This document shows positions 15,527 through 16,873 of a stretch of 16,873 bases of DNA, in pieces. Source of the DNA: DTKY01 sp037440765 (lineage in GTDB: Bacteria; Acidobacteriota; Terriglobia; Bryobacterales; Bryobacteraceae); the NCBI GenBank assembly GCA_037440765.1, contig JBBITL010000087.1:1-16873 (forward strand), read 5' to 3'. Position 1 is the stretch's first letter. Each line of letters opens with the position of its first letter. A program made the position numbers and the translations under genes. The notes under the pieces were generated by a model that was not told the DNA's origin, made no database searches, and saw nothing but the letters and a program-made list of their open reading frames with translations.

Positions 15527-16873
15527 ATGAAAACCCGACTAGCGCGCGCCTGGGCGGCGGTCCTTGCAACCGCCGTCCTGCTGGCACTGATTCAACTGGT
15601 CTACGGGGCAGCCGGTCCCAAGCCGCTCGCTTCCTTCGACGCCCAGGTCAAACCCCTGCTGGCGAAGATGACCCTGGAGGAGAAAGTCGGCCAGATGACC
15701 CAGCCGGACCAGGAATTCATCAAAGACCTGGCCGACATCAACAACCTGTTCATCGGCTCCGTGCTGAGCGGTGGCAACTCGGACCCCAAAGAGGGCAACA
15801 GCCTGCAAGCCTGGACCGACATGTACGACCGCATCCAGCAGCAGGCGTTGAAGACCCGCCTCGCAATACCCGTCCTGTACGGCGTGGACGCGGTGCACGG
15901 GCACAACAACGTCCTGGGCGCGGTGATCTTCCCGCACAACATCGGCCTCGGCTGCACGCGCAACCCCGGACTGGTGGAGAAGATCGGGCGGCTCACGGCC
16001 GAGGAGGTGCGCGCCACGGGAATGCAGTGGACGTTCGCCCCGGCCGTGAGCGTGCCGCAAGACATACGCTGGGGCCGGACCTACGAGGGCTTCTCAGAAG
16101 ACCCGCTGCTGGTGGCGCAGCTCGGCGAGGCGGCCACGCGCGGGTTGCAGGGCCTCGACCTGTCCAGCCCGCTGTCGCTGCTGGCCTGCGCCAAGCACTA
16201 CGTCGGCGACGGGGGCACCAGCTACTGGGTCGGCAGCGACGGACGGGGCCGCCTGGACCAGGGCGACATGAAGGTTGACGAGCAGACGCTGCGAAGGATT
16301 CACCTGCCGGGCTACGTGACCTCGATCAAGGCCGGGGTCGGCACCATCATGCCGTCCTACAACAGTTGGAACGGCGTGAAGGCGTCGGCCAGCCGCCGCC
16401 TGCTGACCGAGATCCTGAAGGAGGAACTGGGCTTCCAGGGATTCCTGATATCCGACTACAACGCGCTCGACCAGATCAAGCCCGGCGACTACAAGGGCTC
16501 CATCGAGATCTCCATCAACGCCGGCATGGACATGGTGATGGTCCCCAGCAACTACAAGACCTTCATCAGCCACCTGAAGGCGCTGGTGGAGGAAGGCCGG
16601 GTTCCAATGTCGCGTATCGACGACGCGGTCACCCGCATCCTGCGCGTGAAGTTCGCCATGGGCCTGATGGACAAGAGCCGGTCCCAGCTGGCCGACCGCC
16701 GCCTGCACAAATCCTTTGGCTCTGCCGAGCGGCGCAAGGTGGCGCGTCAGGCGGTCCGCGAGTCCCTGGTGTTGCTCAAGAATGAGCGCAAGACGCTGCC
16801 AATCTCCAAGACCGCCCCTCGCATTCACGTGGCCGGAAAGAGCGCCGACAACATCGGCAACCAGTGCGGCGGC
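15527..16873 (+). CDS. Glycoside hydrolase family 3 beta-glucosidase, N-terminal part (runs off window)
   Basis: The 449 codons present encode a secreted GH3 enzyme that removes glucose from beta-glucans. A signal peptide (MKTRLARAWAAVLATAVLLA to about residue 28) precedes KMTLEEKVGQMTQPD. The TIM-barrel domain shows IPVLYGVDAVHGHNNVLGA, APAVSVPQDIRWGRTYEGFS, ACAKHYVGDGGT and TIMPSYNSWNGVKA. The nucleophile lies in FLISDYNALDQI as D310; SDYN stands where barley-type enzymes have SDW. The second domain begins with SLVLLKNERKTLP, and the window ends in SADNIGNQCGG, matching the barley-like exo-glucanase substrate-binding segment. The acid/base residue lies beyond the edge. AGGAG (15515-15519) lies 7 nt before ATG 15527. 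The group II intron begins within about 15 bp upstream, antisense. Confidence 0.93.
   Translation, partial: MKTRLARAWAAVLATAVLLALIQLVYGAAGPKPLASFDAQVKPLLAKMTLEEKVGQMTQPDQEFIKDLADINNLFIGSVLSGGNSDPKEGNSLQAWTDMYDRIQQQALKTRLAIPVLYGVDAVHGHNNVLGAVIFPHNIGLGCTRNPGLVEKIGRLTAEEVRATGMQWTFAPAVSVPQDIRWGRTYEGFSEDPLLVAQLGEAATRGLQGLDLSSPLSLLACAKHYVGDGGTSYWVGSDGRGRLDQGDMKVDEQTLRRIHLPGYVTSIKAGVGTIMPSYNSWNGVKASASRRLLTEILKEELGFQGFLISDYNALDQIKPGDYKGSIEISINAGMDMVMVPSNYKTFISHLKALVEEGRVPMSRIDDAVTRILRVKFAMGLMDKSRSQLADRRLHKSFGSAERRKVARQAVRESLVLLKNERKTLPISKTAPRIHVAGKSADNIGNQCGG

Overview
The window is about 65% GC and densely coded. It is most likely a chromosomal piece of an Acidobacteriota bacterium related to Solibacter/Bryobacter. 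This placement is an inference, resting on an Oar-like TonB-dependent receptor with an N-terminal carboxypeptidase-regulatory-like start, a DUF1080 lipoprotein, a BshC homologue, a double-length ThyX-like protein and a GH3 glucosidase found together. Most of it is housekeeping sequence. The accessory part is a decayed receptor gene and a damaged group II intron.

Region 1 (1-5540, minus strand) reads metK > ahcY > tig > clpX > lon. MetK makes S-adenosylmethionine and AhcY removes the S-adenosylhomocysteine left after methylation. Trigger factor, ClpX and Lon handle nascent-chain folding and protein turnover. A good promoter and a GC-rich structured leader precede metK, and a second promoter lies in front of clpX. 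The clpP gene, usually found between tig and clpX, is absent here.

Region 2 (5571-7815, minus strand) holds a broken TonB-dependent receptor gene (internal deletion with frame change, one in-frame stop, lost C-terminus) and an intact DUF1080 lipoprotein gene.

Region 3 (7879-9771) is a divergent pair for thymidylate supply: dut (minus) and a double-domain ThyX-like gene (plus). Their starts are 24 bp apart around an 11-bp palindrome that offers a -10-like element on each strand.

Region 4 (9789-13885) holds a compact minus-strand operon, cyaY (frataxin) > hemW > ltaE, and divergently bshC, for the last step of bacillithiol synthesis.

Region 5 (13886-16873) has tRNA-Leu(CAA), then a group II intron on the minus strand whose reverse transcriptase has lost its N-terminal half by an in-frame deletion, then the start of a secreted GH3 beta-glucosidase that runs off the window. 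The intron lies antisense immediately before the ribosome binding site of the GH3 gene.

I see no CRISPR array, phage gene cluster or insertion-sequence transposase. The items most worth a second look are the ThyX-like fusion, the symmetric dut/thyX promoter, the intron deletion and the missing clpP.
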